From: an uncultured Prevotellaceae bacterium
Lineage (GTDB): Bacteria; Bacteroidota; Bacteroidia; Bacteroidales; Bacteroidaceae
DNA: 43,606 nt
Reading direction: 5' to 3'
Assembly: GCA_902784755.1 (NCBI GenBank)
Contig: CACZVX010000008.1
Location: forward strand, 1 to 43,606
Notes under the pieces: model-generated
Told to the model about the DNA's origin: nothing
The model's database searches: none
The model's input: only the letters and a program-made list of their open reading frames with translations
Position numbers and translations under genes: made by a program
Shown here: positions 36,719 to 43,606 of the stretch, one piece after another
How positions within the stretch are numbered: position 1 is the first letter of the stretch
Layout: each line of letters opens with the position of its first letter

Positions 36719-37723
36719 TTACTTTTTTCCGTCGTAAGCCCACTTCACGTAACTGGCACCATGTACGAATCCAGCGCCAAAAGCGGTAAGAATCAGGTTG
36801 TCACCTTTTCTGAGCTGCGACTCATATTCCCAAAGAGCCAGTGGAATGGTAGCGGCACTGGTATTTCCGAAATGCTCGATGTTGATCATTACCTTTTCCA
36901 TCGGCAACTCAAGGCGCTTGGCTACTGCCTCAATAATTCGGATATTGGCCTGATGAGGAATAACAAAGCGGATGTTGTCCTTATTGAGTCCATTACGCTC
37001 TGCGATAAGAGCGCTGTCTTCGCTCATTGAAGTCACGGCATAACGGAACACCGTACGACCTTCCTGATAAAGGAAATGCAGACGATGATCCACCGTGAAA
37101 TGAGACGGAGGACACACGGAGCCACCAGCCTTCATGTGGAGGAAAGGAAGACCCTTACCGTCGGTACGCAGGTAACTGTCCAGCACACCGATGTTTTCTT
37201 CCTCGCTTGCTTCCAAAAGAACGGCACCAGCTCCATCACCGAAAAGTGGACAAGTCTGACGATCCTGATAATCAACGATCGAAGACATTTTGTCTGCACC
37301 AACGACGATGATTTTCTTATAACGCCCGCTTTGAATCATGTTGGAGGCAACATCAAGGGTGTAGAGGAATCCGCAGCAGGCTGCCCAGAAGTCAAACGCA
37401 AAGGCGTTCTTCAGTCCAAGTTTTCCCAGCACAATAGAGGCTGTACTGGGAAACTTGTAGTCTGCTGTCGAGGTGGTTACAATGAGTGCATCAATAGTAT
37501 CTGGATCCACTCCCGTTTTCTGGATCAACTGCTTGGCAGCCTTACGGGCCATATAGCTCGTACCCAGACCTTCCTCTGTAAGAATTCGGCGCTCTTTGAT
37601 GCCGACACGCGACATAATCCACTCGTCGTTGGTATCAACCATGCGCGACAATTCCTCGTTATTGAGGACATAATCAGGCACGTATCCGCCAACACCTGTG
37701 ATTATTGCGTTAATCTTGCTCAT
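36719..37723 (-). CDS. fabH: 3-oxoacyl-ACP synthase III
   Basis: 334 residues. It condenses acetyl-CoA with malonyl-ACP to start type II fatty-acid synthesis. The catalytic triad is visible: Cys in [12 protein letters not shown], His in [11 protein letters not shown], Asn in [12 protein letters not shown]. The last base of its start region and rpmF's stop share a base (TAATG), so translation is coupled. Fatty-acid chain start and ribosomal protein genes (rpmF) are commonly linked in bacteria. Confidence 0.97.
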   Translation of the reverse strand: MSKINAIITGVGGYVPDYVLNNEELSRMVDTNDEWIMSRVGIKERRILTEEGLGTSYMARKAAKQLIQKTGVDPDTIDALIVTTSTADYKFPSTASIVLGKLGLKNAFAFDFWAACCGFLYTLDVASNMIQSGRYKKIIVVGADKMSSIVDYQDRQTCPLFGDGAGAVLLEASEEENIGVLDSYLRTDGKGLPFLHMKAGGSVCPPSHFTVDHRLHFLYQEGRTVFRYAVTSMSEDSALIAERNGLNKDNIRFVIPHQANIRIIEAVAKRLELPMEKVMINIEHFGNTSAATIPLALWEYESQLRKGDNLILTAFGAGFVHGASYVKWAYDGKK

Positions 37724-37911
37724 TATTCAGCAGCTTCGTCCATTACGATAGCAATCTTGCCGCGATAGTAACCGCAAGTGGGGCATACGGTGTGATAAAT
37801 GTGGTATGCGCCGCAGTTGGGGCAAACTGCCAATGTGGGAGCTACTGCCTTGTCGTGAGTTCTACGCTTCAGTGTACGAGTCTTTGACTGTCTTCTTTTA
37901 GGATGTGCCAT
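37723..37911 (-). CDS. rpmF: 50S ribosomal protein L32
   Basis: 62 residues. The N-terminus [17 protein letters not shown] is typical, followed by a zinc ribbon [22 protein letters not shown]. It lies between yceD and fabH, and its stop codon overlaps the fabH start by one base. Confidence 0.97.
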   Translation of the reverse strand: MAHPKRRQSKTRTLKRRTHDKAVAPTLAVCPNCGAYHIYHTVCPTCGYYRGKIAIVMDEAAE

Positions 37912-37969
37912 AATTGTATTACTTTTATAATGTTTTACTTATTTACTTTGTTTCTGAGGGAAAAATTCT

Positions 37970-38500
37970 TCACTCTTCACTCTCAACTCTTAACTTACTA
38001 AGAGCTTCCCAGCGCGGATCGATTTCCTGCTCTGTATCCTTACTGCTTCGGGCAGTCGAATGCTCTTCAAGAGCTTCAATCATAGCAGCGTTGCATTTGC
38101 CAGGTTCGTGAACGTGCTTGATCGGAATAGCCAGCGCAATAAACTCATAGATGAACCAAGAGAGATCGAGGATGCCCTCATTCTCATCAATGGTCACCAA
38201 ATCGTCATCTTCATTGTATTCGGTTCCAAGCTTGACCGTCAGGCGATTGTCAGTCTCAACAGGCTGATCCATATCATCCAGACAACGGTCACATGGAATG
38301 ACTACCGTGCCTTCACTGTGAATCAAGAGTTCAAAAAAGCCGTTCGTCTTGCGTATAGACAACGACACATGCACACGACCCTTGCTTACCTCAGCTCCGT
38401 TTATCGCCCCGAAGTAGGTATCGTCAAGGTCGTATTCCAAGGCTGTCTCGCCTTCCTTCAGACCTTTCAAGTCTATCTTTAAGGACTCTAAACTGCACAT
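37970..38500 (-). CDS. DUF177 (YceD) family protein
   Basis: 176 residues. The central motif VIPCDRCLDDMDQPVE matches the DUF177 CxxC signature; a second Cys pair is reduced to PGKCN. The family accumulates with L32 and affects 23S rRNA processing or accumulation in some bacteria and plants. It is first in the cluster, 58 bases before rpmF, with a well-defined promoter. Confidence 0.9.
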   Translation of the reverse strand: MCSLESLKIDLKGLKEGETALEYDLDDTYFGAINGAEVSKGRVHVSLSIRKTNGFFELLIHSEGTVVIPCDRCLDDMDQPVETDNRLTVKLGTEYNEDDDLVTIDENEGILDLSWFIYEFIALAIPIKHVHEPGKCNAAMIEALEEHSTARSSKDTEQEIDPRWEALSKLRVESEE

Positions 38501-38543
38501 AATCTACCCGAGTGAAGACGCGATATGTCCACACTTTGGGCTG

Positions 38544-38574
38544 CAAAGGTACAAAGAAGTGAGCAAAAAACAAA
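38544..38574 (-). promoter_or_regulatory. promoter of the yceD-rpmF-fabH-era cluster
   Basis: Minus-strand TTTG (38574-38571), 19 bases, TACCTTTG (38551-38544), a full consensus match. The inferred start is about 37 bases before the yceD ATG. Confidence 0.75.
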
Positions 38575-38776
38575 GGAATTTCAAAAGAAATTAACCCTCC
38601 GCATCTATTTTTTCCGTTGGCTATCAGCATTTTCGCACACATCTCCTTTTCATGTGCAATAATACCTGATTCGTCCTCAAACCCGCTTCTTGCTTACCAT
38701 GACAGATTTGTATTCCATACGCTCAAACATCCCATGCATCAGATGTCTTCAAATTATGGCCAACCCATTATTTCTT

Positions 38777-38886
38777 TTAGTCTAATTCAAAAAGCAATTT
38801 AGTCTAAATTGCAAAGTAATTTAGTCTAAAACAGAAAGCAATTTAGTCTAATTTACAAAGCAATTTAGACTAAATTACTTTTAGGA
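38777..38886. repeat. five-unit 22-bp array of TTAGTCTAA palindromes
   Basis: TTAGTCTAA starts at 38777, 38799, 38821 and 38843, and TTAGACTAA at 38865: exactly 22 bases apart. Each box is a perfect TTAG-N-CTAA palindrome. Most spacers end in AAAGCAAT or AAAGTAAT while their first five bases vary. The spacing is two helical turns, which would place bound proteins on one face of the DNA. Confidence 0.85.
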
Positions 38887-38932
38887 ACAATCTAATAATA
38901 AAAACAATATCTTAGAGAACGGAACACAATAA

Positions 38933-38967
38933 GGCCACGGCTGGCATCTTTTCATGCAACCGTGGCC
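38933..38967 (-). terminator. hairpin after the M56 fusion gene
   Basis: GGCCACGG (38933-38940) pairs with CCGTGGCC (38960-38967), and an inner GCAT/ATGC can extend the stem. The minus strand continues TTATTGTG without a good T run, so it is a moderate terminator. Confidence 0.55.
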
Positions 38968-38997
38968 TCCAGAATTTACGATTAAAGAGAGTATTTA

Positions 38998-40887
38998 TTA
39001 TTTCTTCATCTTGATAATCACGACTCCGTTCTTTCCCTTTTCACCATATAACTTCGTGGCACTTTCGTCTTTCAATACTGTGATTGACTCAATATCGTTT
39101 GGCTTGATTTTCGTAAAGTCGTCATTGCCGATGATCTTGTCATCTACTACGAATAAGGGCTTCTCGTCTTTATTTCCAGAGACTATTCTGAGTTCTTTAG
39201 CATTTTTATAGGCCTCTGTATATTCATTCTTGTCAGTATTCACATTGCCCGATACCACTTCATATTGAACATCTCCTAAACTGAAAGATATTGGAATGGT
39301 GTATTTCGTGCGCACATTCTCCCCATTCTGCATACCCGGTATCCATTTCGGCATTCCCGTTATGATGCGTTCAGCCTCGGCATCCAACGACGGGAAGATG
39401 GAACGTACGATTTTAACGTTTGAAATGCTACCGTCTTTCTCCACAATAAAATTGGCAATCACACGTCCTTCCTTTTTTGCATCCTGTGCATCTTTGGGAT
39501 ATTTTATGTTCTCTTGAAGATAATTCATCAAGGCTTTCATGCCGCCAGGGAAAGAAGGCATCTGTTCCACCACATCGAAAGCATCGCCCTTACGATGAAC
39601 ATCATCTTTCGACGGGCCTTCTTCTGAAATGAGCATCACCTCTATTTCGCCGCCTTTTTCAATCTTTCGTGTATCGGTAAAGAAACCGACATACATAAAT
39701 TCAAGTTCAGCTCCTACAGGAACATCTTTCATACTGAATCGTCCCTCTGTATCGGTCACGCTGCCCTTCTTAGACCCCTTCAACTTGACTACTGCTCCAA
39801 CAATGGGCTTCATATCCGATAAACTCTTCACAACACCAGTCACGGTAACCTTCTCATCGACAGTCTCTGCCTGTTCCTCAAGTTTCGCCTCCATCTGTTT
39901 TGTAAGCTGCGGCATTGCCGCAATCCCCTCAGTCTTTACTTCAGCAACAGCCTTACTGACCACAGCCTCACTCTCAGCTTCTACCTGTTCGGCCATACGC
40001 TCTATTTCGGGATTGGCAAAGGCCATTACGGCCAGTGCCGCCATGGGCAAGGCAATGAGCGCCTTCGCCTTCTGCCATGGACTTGATTTCTTTGTTGTCA
40101 TCATTGTGATTCTCTTTTTTAATGAATGGTGATTAAGATTGTTTGCCATGGAGAACAAACGTTCGCCCACGGACTTTCTTATAAGCAGCATTTGGTACTG
40201 CTTGGCGTCGACTCCTCTTTTTATAACGGCCTCGTCGGCCTCAAACTCATGCACATTCTGCAACTCGCGTTTCAACAGCCATGCGGCCGGATTCCACCAT
40301 TGGAAAATGATGAGCAAATTGCAAAGTGCCACGTCCCACGAATGGCCCAAACGGATATGAGCGAGTTCGTGCGTTAATATTTCACGGGGATTTTCCCGAT
40401 AGTCTTTCTCTGATAATACAATATAGTGGAACCAGGAAAACGGCGCCACGTCGTCTTTCATAACGACCAACCGGACATCTCTGCCGCCGCTAAGTCCTGT
40501 ATGTTGTGATTTCATCTCAACTCCCTTCCTCATCAATAGCCATAGCCTGATCACCGAGACAATTTCGCGCAAAAGAAACGCCGTCACTCCAACGACATAA
40601 ACAAGAAACAGCACCTGCATCAAAGATAACCCAGAGGTTTCTTCCGCTTCTATAACCTCTGCCGAGACAATCATCGTCTCCAGCGACACCACTCCTTGTG
40701 TGAGTGTTGTCGGCTCTGCAGTTGTCACTTTCAGCCATGGAATAAGCACGGAAACGGCAATCACCGTCAAGAGAGCCAAACGGTTGAAAGTATGGAAAGT
40801 TTCCTTGCTCAGCAGCAGTTTATATACCAGATAGAAAGCTATCAGGCAAAGGCCTACCTTCAGACTATAGATAAAAAACAATCCCAT
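38998..40887 (-). CDS. BlaR1-like M56 metallopeptidase fused to carboxypeptidase-regulatory, TonB-C and plug-like modules
   Basis: 629 residues, much longer than a bare M56 protein. Four or five membrane helices (near 4-24, 36-50, 88-105, 189-205, 276-292) surround the zinc site HELAH (173-177) with a second acidic motif HEFEAD (213-218). A Glu-rich linker follows, then a CarbopepD_reg-like domain (about 348-420), a TonB C-terminal-like domain (about 445-535; GRVIANFIVEKDGSISNVKIV) and a plug-like tail (about 575-628; PLFVVDDKIIG ... LYGEKGKNGVVIIK). In BlaR1 the sensor is a penicillin-binding domain; here it is replaced, so the ligand is unknown. It is paired with a BlaI repressor. Confidence 0.9.
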   Translation of the reverse strand: MGLFFIYSLKVGLCLIAFYLVYKLLLSKETFHTFNRLALLTVIAVSVLIPWLKVTTAEPTTLTQGVVSLETMIVSAEVIEAEETSGLSLMQVLFLVYVVGVTAFLLREIVSVIRLWLLMRKGVEMKSQHTGLSGGRDVRLVVMKDDVAPFSWFHYIVLSEKDYRENPREILTHELAHIRLGHSWDVALCNLLIIFQWWNPAAWLLKRELQNVHEFEADEAVIKRGVDAKQYQMLLIRKSVGERLFSMANNLNHHSLKKRITMMTTKKSSPWQKAKALIALPMAALAVMAFANPEIERMAEQVEAESEAVVSKAVAEVKTEGIAAMPQLTKQMEAKLEEQAETVDEKVTVTGVVKSLSDMKPIVGAVVKLKGSKKGSVTDTEGRFSMKDVPVGAELEFMYVGFFTDTRKIEKGGEIEVMLISEEGPSKDDVHRKGDAFDVVEQMPSFPGGMKALMNYLQENIKYPKDAQDAKKEGRVIANFIVEKDGSISNVKIVRSIFPSLDAEAERIITGMPKWIPGMQNGENVRTKYTIPISFSLGDVQYEVVSGNVNTDKNEYTEAYKNAKELRIVSGNKDEKPLFVVDDKIIGNDDFTKIKPNDIESITVLKDESATKLYGEKGKNGVVIIKMKK

Positions 40888-40907
40888 GTAGGTTAGTAAT
40901 TAATCGG

Positions 40908-41267
40908 TTATTGATTCTCTACCATTTTGATGAGTTCCTTCAACTCCTCGAGTGATATCTTCTCGTCTTTTACCAGTGTATTCACAACATCGAGATAGTC
41001 TTTGTCGAAGAATTTATCCACCACATCCTTCAGCGAATTCTTGCGATAGCCGTCCTTTGTCACCTTGGCAAAATAGCGGAAATTGCGAGGCGAGAGTGCC
41101 TTGTGACCAACAAAGCCTTTTTCTTCAAGTATCTTAACCAGTGTACTCAGCGTATTCACATGCGGGCGTGGATCTTCATACAGTGCCTGTAGTTCACTGA
41201 TTTTCATTTCACCATGCTCCCAGAAACGGTTCATGATTTCTTCTTCCTTCGTTGTCAATGGTTTCAT
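40908..41267 (-). CDS. BlaI/MecI family transcriptional repressor
   Basis: 119 residues. The N-terminal winged helix spans about 1-70 (TKEEEIMNRFWEHGEMKISELQ; VNTLSTLVKILEEKGFVGHK). The C-terminal dimerisation half contains the region where BlaI is usually cleaved after M56 activation; I cannot see an exact cleavage site. It lies 20 bases before the M56 gene, a standard signal-peptidase/repressor pair. The promoter region and a perfect 24-bp direct repeat upstream are probable operators. Confidence 0.93.
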   Translation of the reverse strand: MKPLTTKEEEIMNRFWEHGEMKISELQALYEDPRPHVNTLSTLVKILEEKGFVGHKALSPRNFRYFAKVTKDGYRKNSLKDVVDKFFDKDYLDVVNTLVKDEKISLEELKELIKMVENQ

Positions 41268-41295
41268 GTTACTTTGCTGTTTTTGATTGCTGAAG

Positions 41296-41327
41296 CAAAG
41301 TAACTAAAAGAATTCGTTATATACAAA
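41296..41327 (-). promoter_or_regulatory. probable promoter of blaI-M56
   Basis: Minus-strand TTTG (41327-41324), 21 bases, then TACTTTG (41302-41296), one base short of TAnnTTTG. The spacer contains ATTCGTT (41312-41318), the complement of AACGAAT found in both upstream repeats. Confidence 0.5.
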
Positions 41328-41362
41328 AGTCATTTTGTTAACAAAACCAAAACAGACTGATA

Positions 41363-41417
41363 TTTAACGAATATAATTAGTTATAAGGATAGTTTTAACG
41401 AATATAATTAGTTATAA
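41363..41417 (-). promoter_or_regulatory. perfect 24-bp direct repeat, probable operator pair
   Basis: Two identical 24-base copies (41363-41386 and 41394-41417; TTTAACGAATATAATTAG then TTATAA) are 31 bases apart, three helical turns. Each contains TAAC...GTTA dyad arms. They lie upstream of the blaI promoter, after the kinase stop. Confidence 0.6.
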
Positions 41418-41428
41418 TGAGTCTGGAA

Positions 41429-42595
41429 TCACGTTTTCTTCAACTCTATCCGGAAAGTAGTGCCCTTCCCCACTTCACTGCTTTTCACATAGATATGTCC
41501 TTTGTGATATTCTTCCACGATACGCTTGGCTAATGAAAGTCCCAGTCCCCATCCACGTTTTTTGGTGGTAAAGCCAGGTTTAAAAACATTTCCGATATCC
41601 TTTTTCTTGATACCCTTTCCTGTATCTGAGACTTCTATGGCCACCTTGTCTCCTTCGTCCTGCATGAAAAGAGTGATACGCCCCGAACCTTCCATGGCAT
41701 CCACGGCATTCTTGCAAAGGTTCTCAATGACCCATTCAAAAAGCGACGCATTGATTTTTACGATGATATCCTGCGGGGGAAAAACTTTCTCCATCTTCAC
41801 TTTCTGGGAAGTACGGCGGTCCATATAGTCAATCACATGGCCCATCACCTCAATCAAACTCGTCGGCACAGGCTCTGGCAGGGAACCTATCTTGGAAAAA
41901 CGCTCTGCAATAAGCTGCAGACGTTTCACGTCCTTGTCCATCTCAGGAATCAGTTCATCATCGGGGTAGCTTTCTTTCAGGATTTCCGTCCAGGCCATCA
42001 GACTCGATATTGGAGTGCCTAATTGGTGAGCTGTCTCCTTGGAAAGTCCAACCCACACCTTATTCTGTTCCGCACGTTTTGATGTCAACAAGGCAAAAAT
42101 GGCAACCACCACAAAGATCATCACTACGCCAAGTTGCACGATAGGATAGACATTCAGACGCTTGATCATCACGGATTCATCATAGCAGACATCGATATAG
42201 TCTTTCTTGTCTTCCATATAAAGGCGAATATAGCGGCCAGAAGAAGACATCTTCTTTGCAATGGTAGCTGCCATCTGAAGACTGTCCTCATAAGTTTCCC
42301 CCTTCAAGTCCACATTACGGAATGTCTGAACGTTACCCTGCTTATCGGTTACCACCACAGGAATGGTGTTATTCTCATCAATAACTTTCAAGACGAGATT
42401 AAGATCGGTGTTTTCATCTGCAAGATTCAAGGTGCGCATGGCTTCTGCCCAAACCTCCATCTTACTTTTTTCCTCAATGGCTAAATCCCTTACCAGATAA
42501 TGACTCACCACCAAACTAGCCACTGCTATCAAAATAGCAGCCACCACAAGAATAATCTTGACAGAGCGGATTTGGTCAGTCCATTGCATAATCAT
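41429..42595 (-). CDS. sensor histidine kinase, orphan
   Basis: 388 residues from the ATG at 42595 (MIMQWTDQIRSVK); the longer frame to 42643 starts with TTG and I rejected it, and Met at 42589 is also possible. Helix 1 is KIILVVAAILIAVASLVVSHYLV and helix 2 VVMIFVVVAIFALLT, with a periplasmic sensor of about 120 residues between them. The H-box SKETAHQLGTPISSLMAW contains the phosphoacceptor His. The N-box is ENLCKNAVDAME, G1 DTGKGIKKKDI and G2 GWGLGLSLAKRIVEE. No response regulator is adjacent. The TAHQLGTPISSL type is frequent in Bacteroidetes. The sensed signal is unknown. Confidence 0.92.
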   Translation of the reverse strand: MIMQWTDQIRSVKIILVVAAILIAVASLVVSHYLVRDLAIEEKSKMEVWAEAMRTLNLADENTDLNLVLKVIDENNTIPVVVTDKQGNVQTFRNVDLKGETYEDSLQMAATIAKKMSSSGRYIRLYMEDKKDYIDVCYDESVMIKRLNVYPIVQLGVVMIFVVVAIFALLTSKRAEQNKVWVGLSKETAHQLGTPISSLMAWTEILKESYPDDELIPEMDKDVKRLQLIAERFSKIGSLPEPVPTSLIEVMGHVIDYMDRRTSQKVKMEKVFPPQDIIVKINASLFEWVIENLCKNAVDAMEGSGRITLFMQDEGDKVAIEVSDTGKGIKKKDIGNVFKPGFTTKKRGWGLGLSLAKRIVEEYHKGHIYVKSSEVGKGTTFRIELKKT

Positions 42596-42645
42596 AAAAC
42601 CGAAATTTGGCCAAAAAATTGTGCTACAAGCACTTAAAAACAAGA

Positions 42646-42677
42646 ACTCCCTCCCAACGAGGTCATTGGGAGGGAGT
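42646..42677 (-). terminator. terminator of the beta-barrel gene
   Basis: A perfect 12-bp stem (ACTCCCTCCCAA 42646-42657, complement 42666-42677) with an eight-base loop; the minus strand continues TCTTGTTTTTAAG. It belongs to the CCCTCCC-type hairpins of this window. Confidence 0.8.
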
Positions 42678-42694
42678 CAAAAAGTAATTATTTA

Positions 42695-43342
42695 TTAGAA
42701 ATTCACACCAAAGTTTGCCACGAAAGCATTGCTATGAGAAGAGTAAGCTTCTGCCTTGCAAATATTCGTAATACCTACCTGGTAAGCGATTTCAAGATAA
42801 AGCTTATTAAACTCAGCACCAACACCAAACTTGAAGCCCATATTTGCACGTTTCAAACCACCGGTAATTGCTTTCTTTTCATCAAAAGATCCTACGGATA
42901 CTATATTGCTTGAAGTACCATCATACTGTTTGGTTTTACCACTGAATGCATATGAGAAATAAGGGCCGAAGAAAGGAAGAAGAGCTATATTATCAGTTGC
43001 TTTGAAACCATATTTCACAACCAATGGAATCTCCAGTGTGTTATAACCTACACGAATCTTATCTTTTTTGGCACCACGTTCTGTATAATAAAGACCACTC
43101 TCAATAAATACAGGAGTACTATCTGATGGGCGAAGACCAACAATGCCAGCCAAAGTCATACCTACCTTAGGACCAAGATCCAGATTGCTACTTAGATCAC
43201 CACTGAGTGAAGATACGGTCATACCGAAGCGCACACCCCAATACATGTTCTCCTCATCAAGAGAAAAACCGCCACTGCTATACTGAGCAAAACCGCTCAC
43301 TGAGCATAACATAGCCACCAGGCTTACTAATACTTTCTTCAT
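42695..43342 (-). CDS. outer-membrane beta-barrel protein (porin family)
   Basis: 215 residues. The signal peptide is MKKVLVSLVAMLCSVSGFAQ. The mature protein is one continuous eight-strand barrel (GVRFGMTVSSLSGDLSSN; VFIESGLYYTERGAKK; LEIPLVVKYGFKA; YLEIAYQVGITNI) ending in the C-terminal Phe (NFGVNF) that BAM recognises. It resembles the PorT/OMP_b-brl_2 group. It has its own promoter and terminator. The physiological substrate is unknown. Confidence 0.88.
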   Translation of the reverse strand: MKKVLVSLVAMLCSVSGFAQYSSGGFSLDEENMYWGVRFGMTVSSLSGDLSSNLDLGPKVGMTLAGIVGLRPSDSTPVFIESGLYYTERGAKKDKIRVGYNTLEIPLVVKYGFKATDNIALLPFFGPYFSYAFSGKTKQYDGTSSNIVSVGSFDEKKAITGGLKRANMGFKFGVGAEFNKLYLEIAYQVGITNICKAEAYSSHSNAFVANFGVNF

Positions 43343-43408
43343 ATTCTTTTACTATTTGATTTGATTAAAAAGATTATCTTTGCTCTTACTTTTTTAAAAT
43401 TGATAGTG

Positions 43409-43440
43409 CAAAGATAGGTTTTTTCTGCATAACTTACAAA
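43409..43440 (-). promoter_or_regulatory. promoter of the beta-barrel gene
   Basis: Minus-strand TTTG (43440-43437), 20 bases, TATCTTTG (43416-43409), a full match. The inferred start is about 60 bases before the ATG. Confidence 0.75.
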
Positions 43441-43469
43441 CATTTTCCACTTTTTGTGAAATAATGGTC

Positions 43470-43514
43470 AAAAAAAGAGAGCCTCAGTTTCCTTTCGGAT
43501 TCTGAAGCTCTCTC
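43470..43514 (-). terminator. rRNA operon terminator
   Basis: On the minus strand GAGAGCTTCAG pairs with CTGAGGCTCTC (one G-U); an inner TCC/GGA stem carries a GAAA tetraloop. Seven T residues follow. It lies directly after the 5S rRNA. Confidence 0.85.
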
Positions 43515-43521
43515 AAAAAGA

Positions 43522-43606
<85 letters not shown>

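Larger units (their letters stand above)
38501..38997. other. 497-base non-coding region
   Basis: It contains the yceD promoter (38544-38574), a 22-bp tandem palindromic array (38777-38886) and a hairpin following the M56 gene (38933-38967). A 61-codon plus-strand frame at 38617-38802 runs into the array and looks spurious. Confidence 0.65.

Noticed and set aside
38617-38802. Small plus-strand frame of 61 codons
   Set aside because: It runs into the 22-bp array and has no signal, domain or start context that supports it.
38777-38886. CRISPR array
   Set aside because: The period is 22 bases with 9-base boxes and partly conserved spacers, and there are no cas genes; CRISPR repeats and spacers are longer and spacers unique.

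Overview
The window looks like a chromosomal segment from a Bacteroidota, order Bacteroidales, most likely a Prevotella/Segatella relative. The reasons are: promoters of the Bacteroidetes type (TTTG, about 20 bases, TAnnTTTG); lipoproteins whose lipid-anchored Cys is followed by acidic residues (for example CKDYDDE, CSSDDEN); a T9SS-like C-terminal tail; and family-typical gene orders (purB-rluB-asnS, tig-clpP-clpX-recQ, yceD-rpmF-fabH-era, guaB-PPIase-PPIase-ostA-mutL). No phage, transposon or CRISPR locus is visible. Nearly all genes lie on the minus strand.

Layout. 1-1593: a small-envelope-protein operon running off the left edge (partial secreted protein, secreted protein with a sorting-tail-like C-terminus, DUF1573 lipoprotein, NTF2-like lipoprotein). 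1666-5238: a 1190-residue coiled-coil lipoprotein with its own promoter. 5239-5896: a long non-coding gap with a second, orphan promoter and hairpins. 5897-10390: asnS, rluB with a long Gly/Gln/Arg/Tyr-rich head, and purB. 10532-10609: tRNA-Val(UAC). 10767-12519: ACT-domain protein and PaaK-type CoA ligase. 12638-13786: OmpA-type porin. 13958-21906: the mutL / OstA-like / two periplasmic PPIases / guaB cluster. 22179-23048: plus-strand lipoprotein. 23114-28725: recQ, clpX, clpP, tig. 28890-31348: divergent lptB and mlaE-mlaF. 31390-34325: small lipoprotein, der, outer-membrane OmpA-like protein. 34614-35777: membrane protein of the nucleoside-recognition fold. 35792-38500: era, fabH, rpmF, yceD. 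38501-38997: non-coding region with a five-unit 22-bp array of palindromic boxes. 38998-41267: BlaR1-like M56 peptidase fused to TonB-type modules, with a BlaI repressor. 41429-42595: orphan histidine kinase. 42695-43342: outer-membrane beta-barrel. 43522-43606: 3' end of a 5S rRNA and the rRNA terminator.

Much of the window concerns the envelope: LPS transport (lptB, OstA-like), lipid transport (mlaEF), periplasmic chaperones, porins and lipoproteins. It is interleaved with translation and ribosome-assembly housekeeping genes (asnS, der, era, rpmF, tig) and proteostasis (clpXP).

The least ordinary observations are: the 22-bp palindromic array at 38777-38886; the four-module M56/TonB fusion with a perfect 24-bp direct repeat upstream of its repressor; an orphan promoter plus stem-loop near 5461-5639; a -7-like box lying in the loop of the tig terminator before clpP; and a MutL with degenerate nuclease motifs. 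All functional names come from recognition of sequence motifs by eye; no database search was run.
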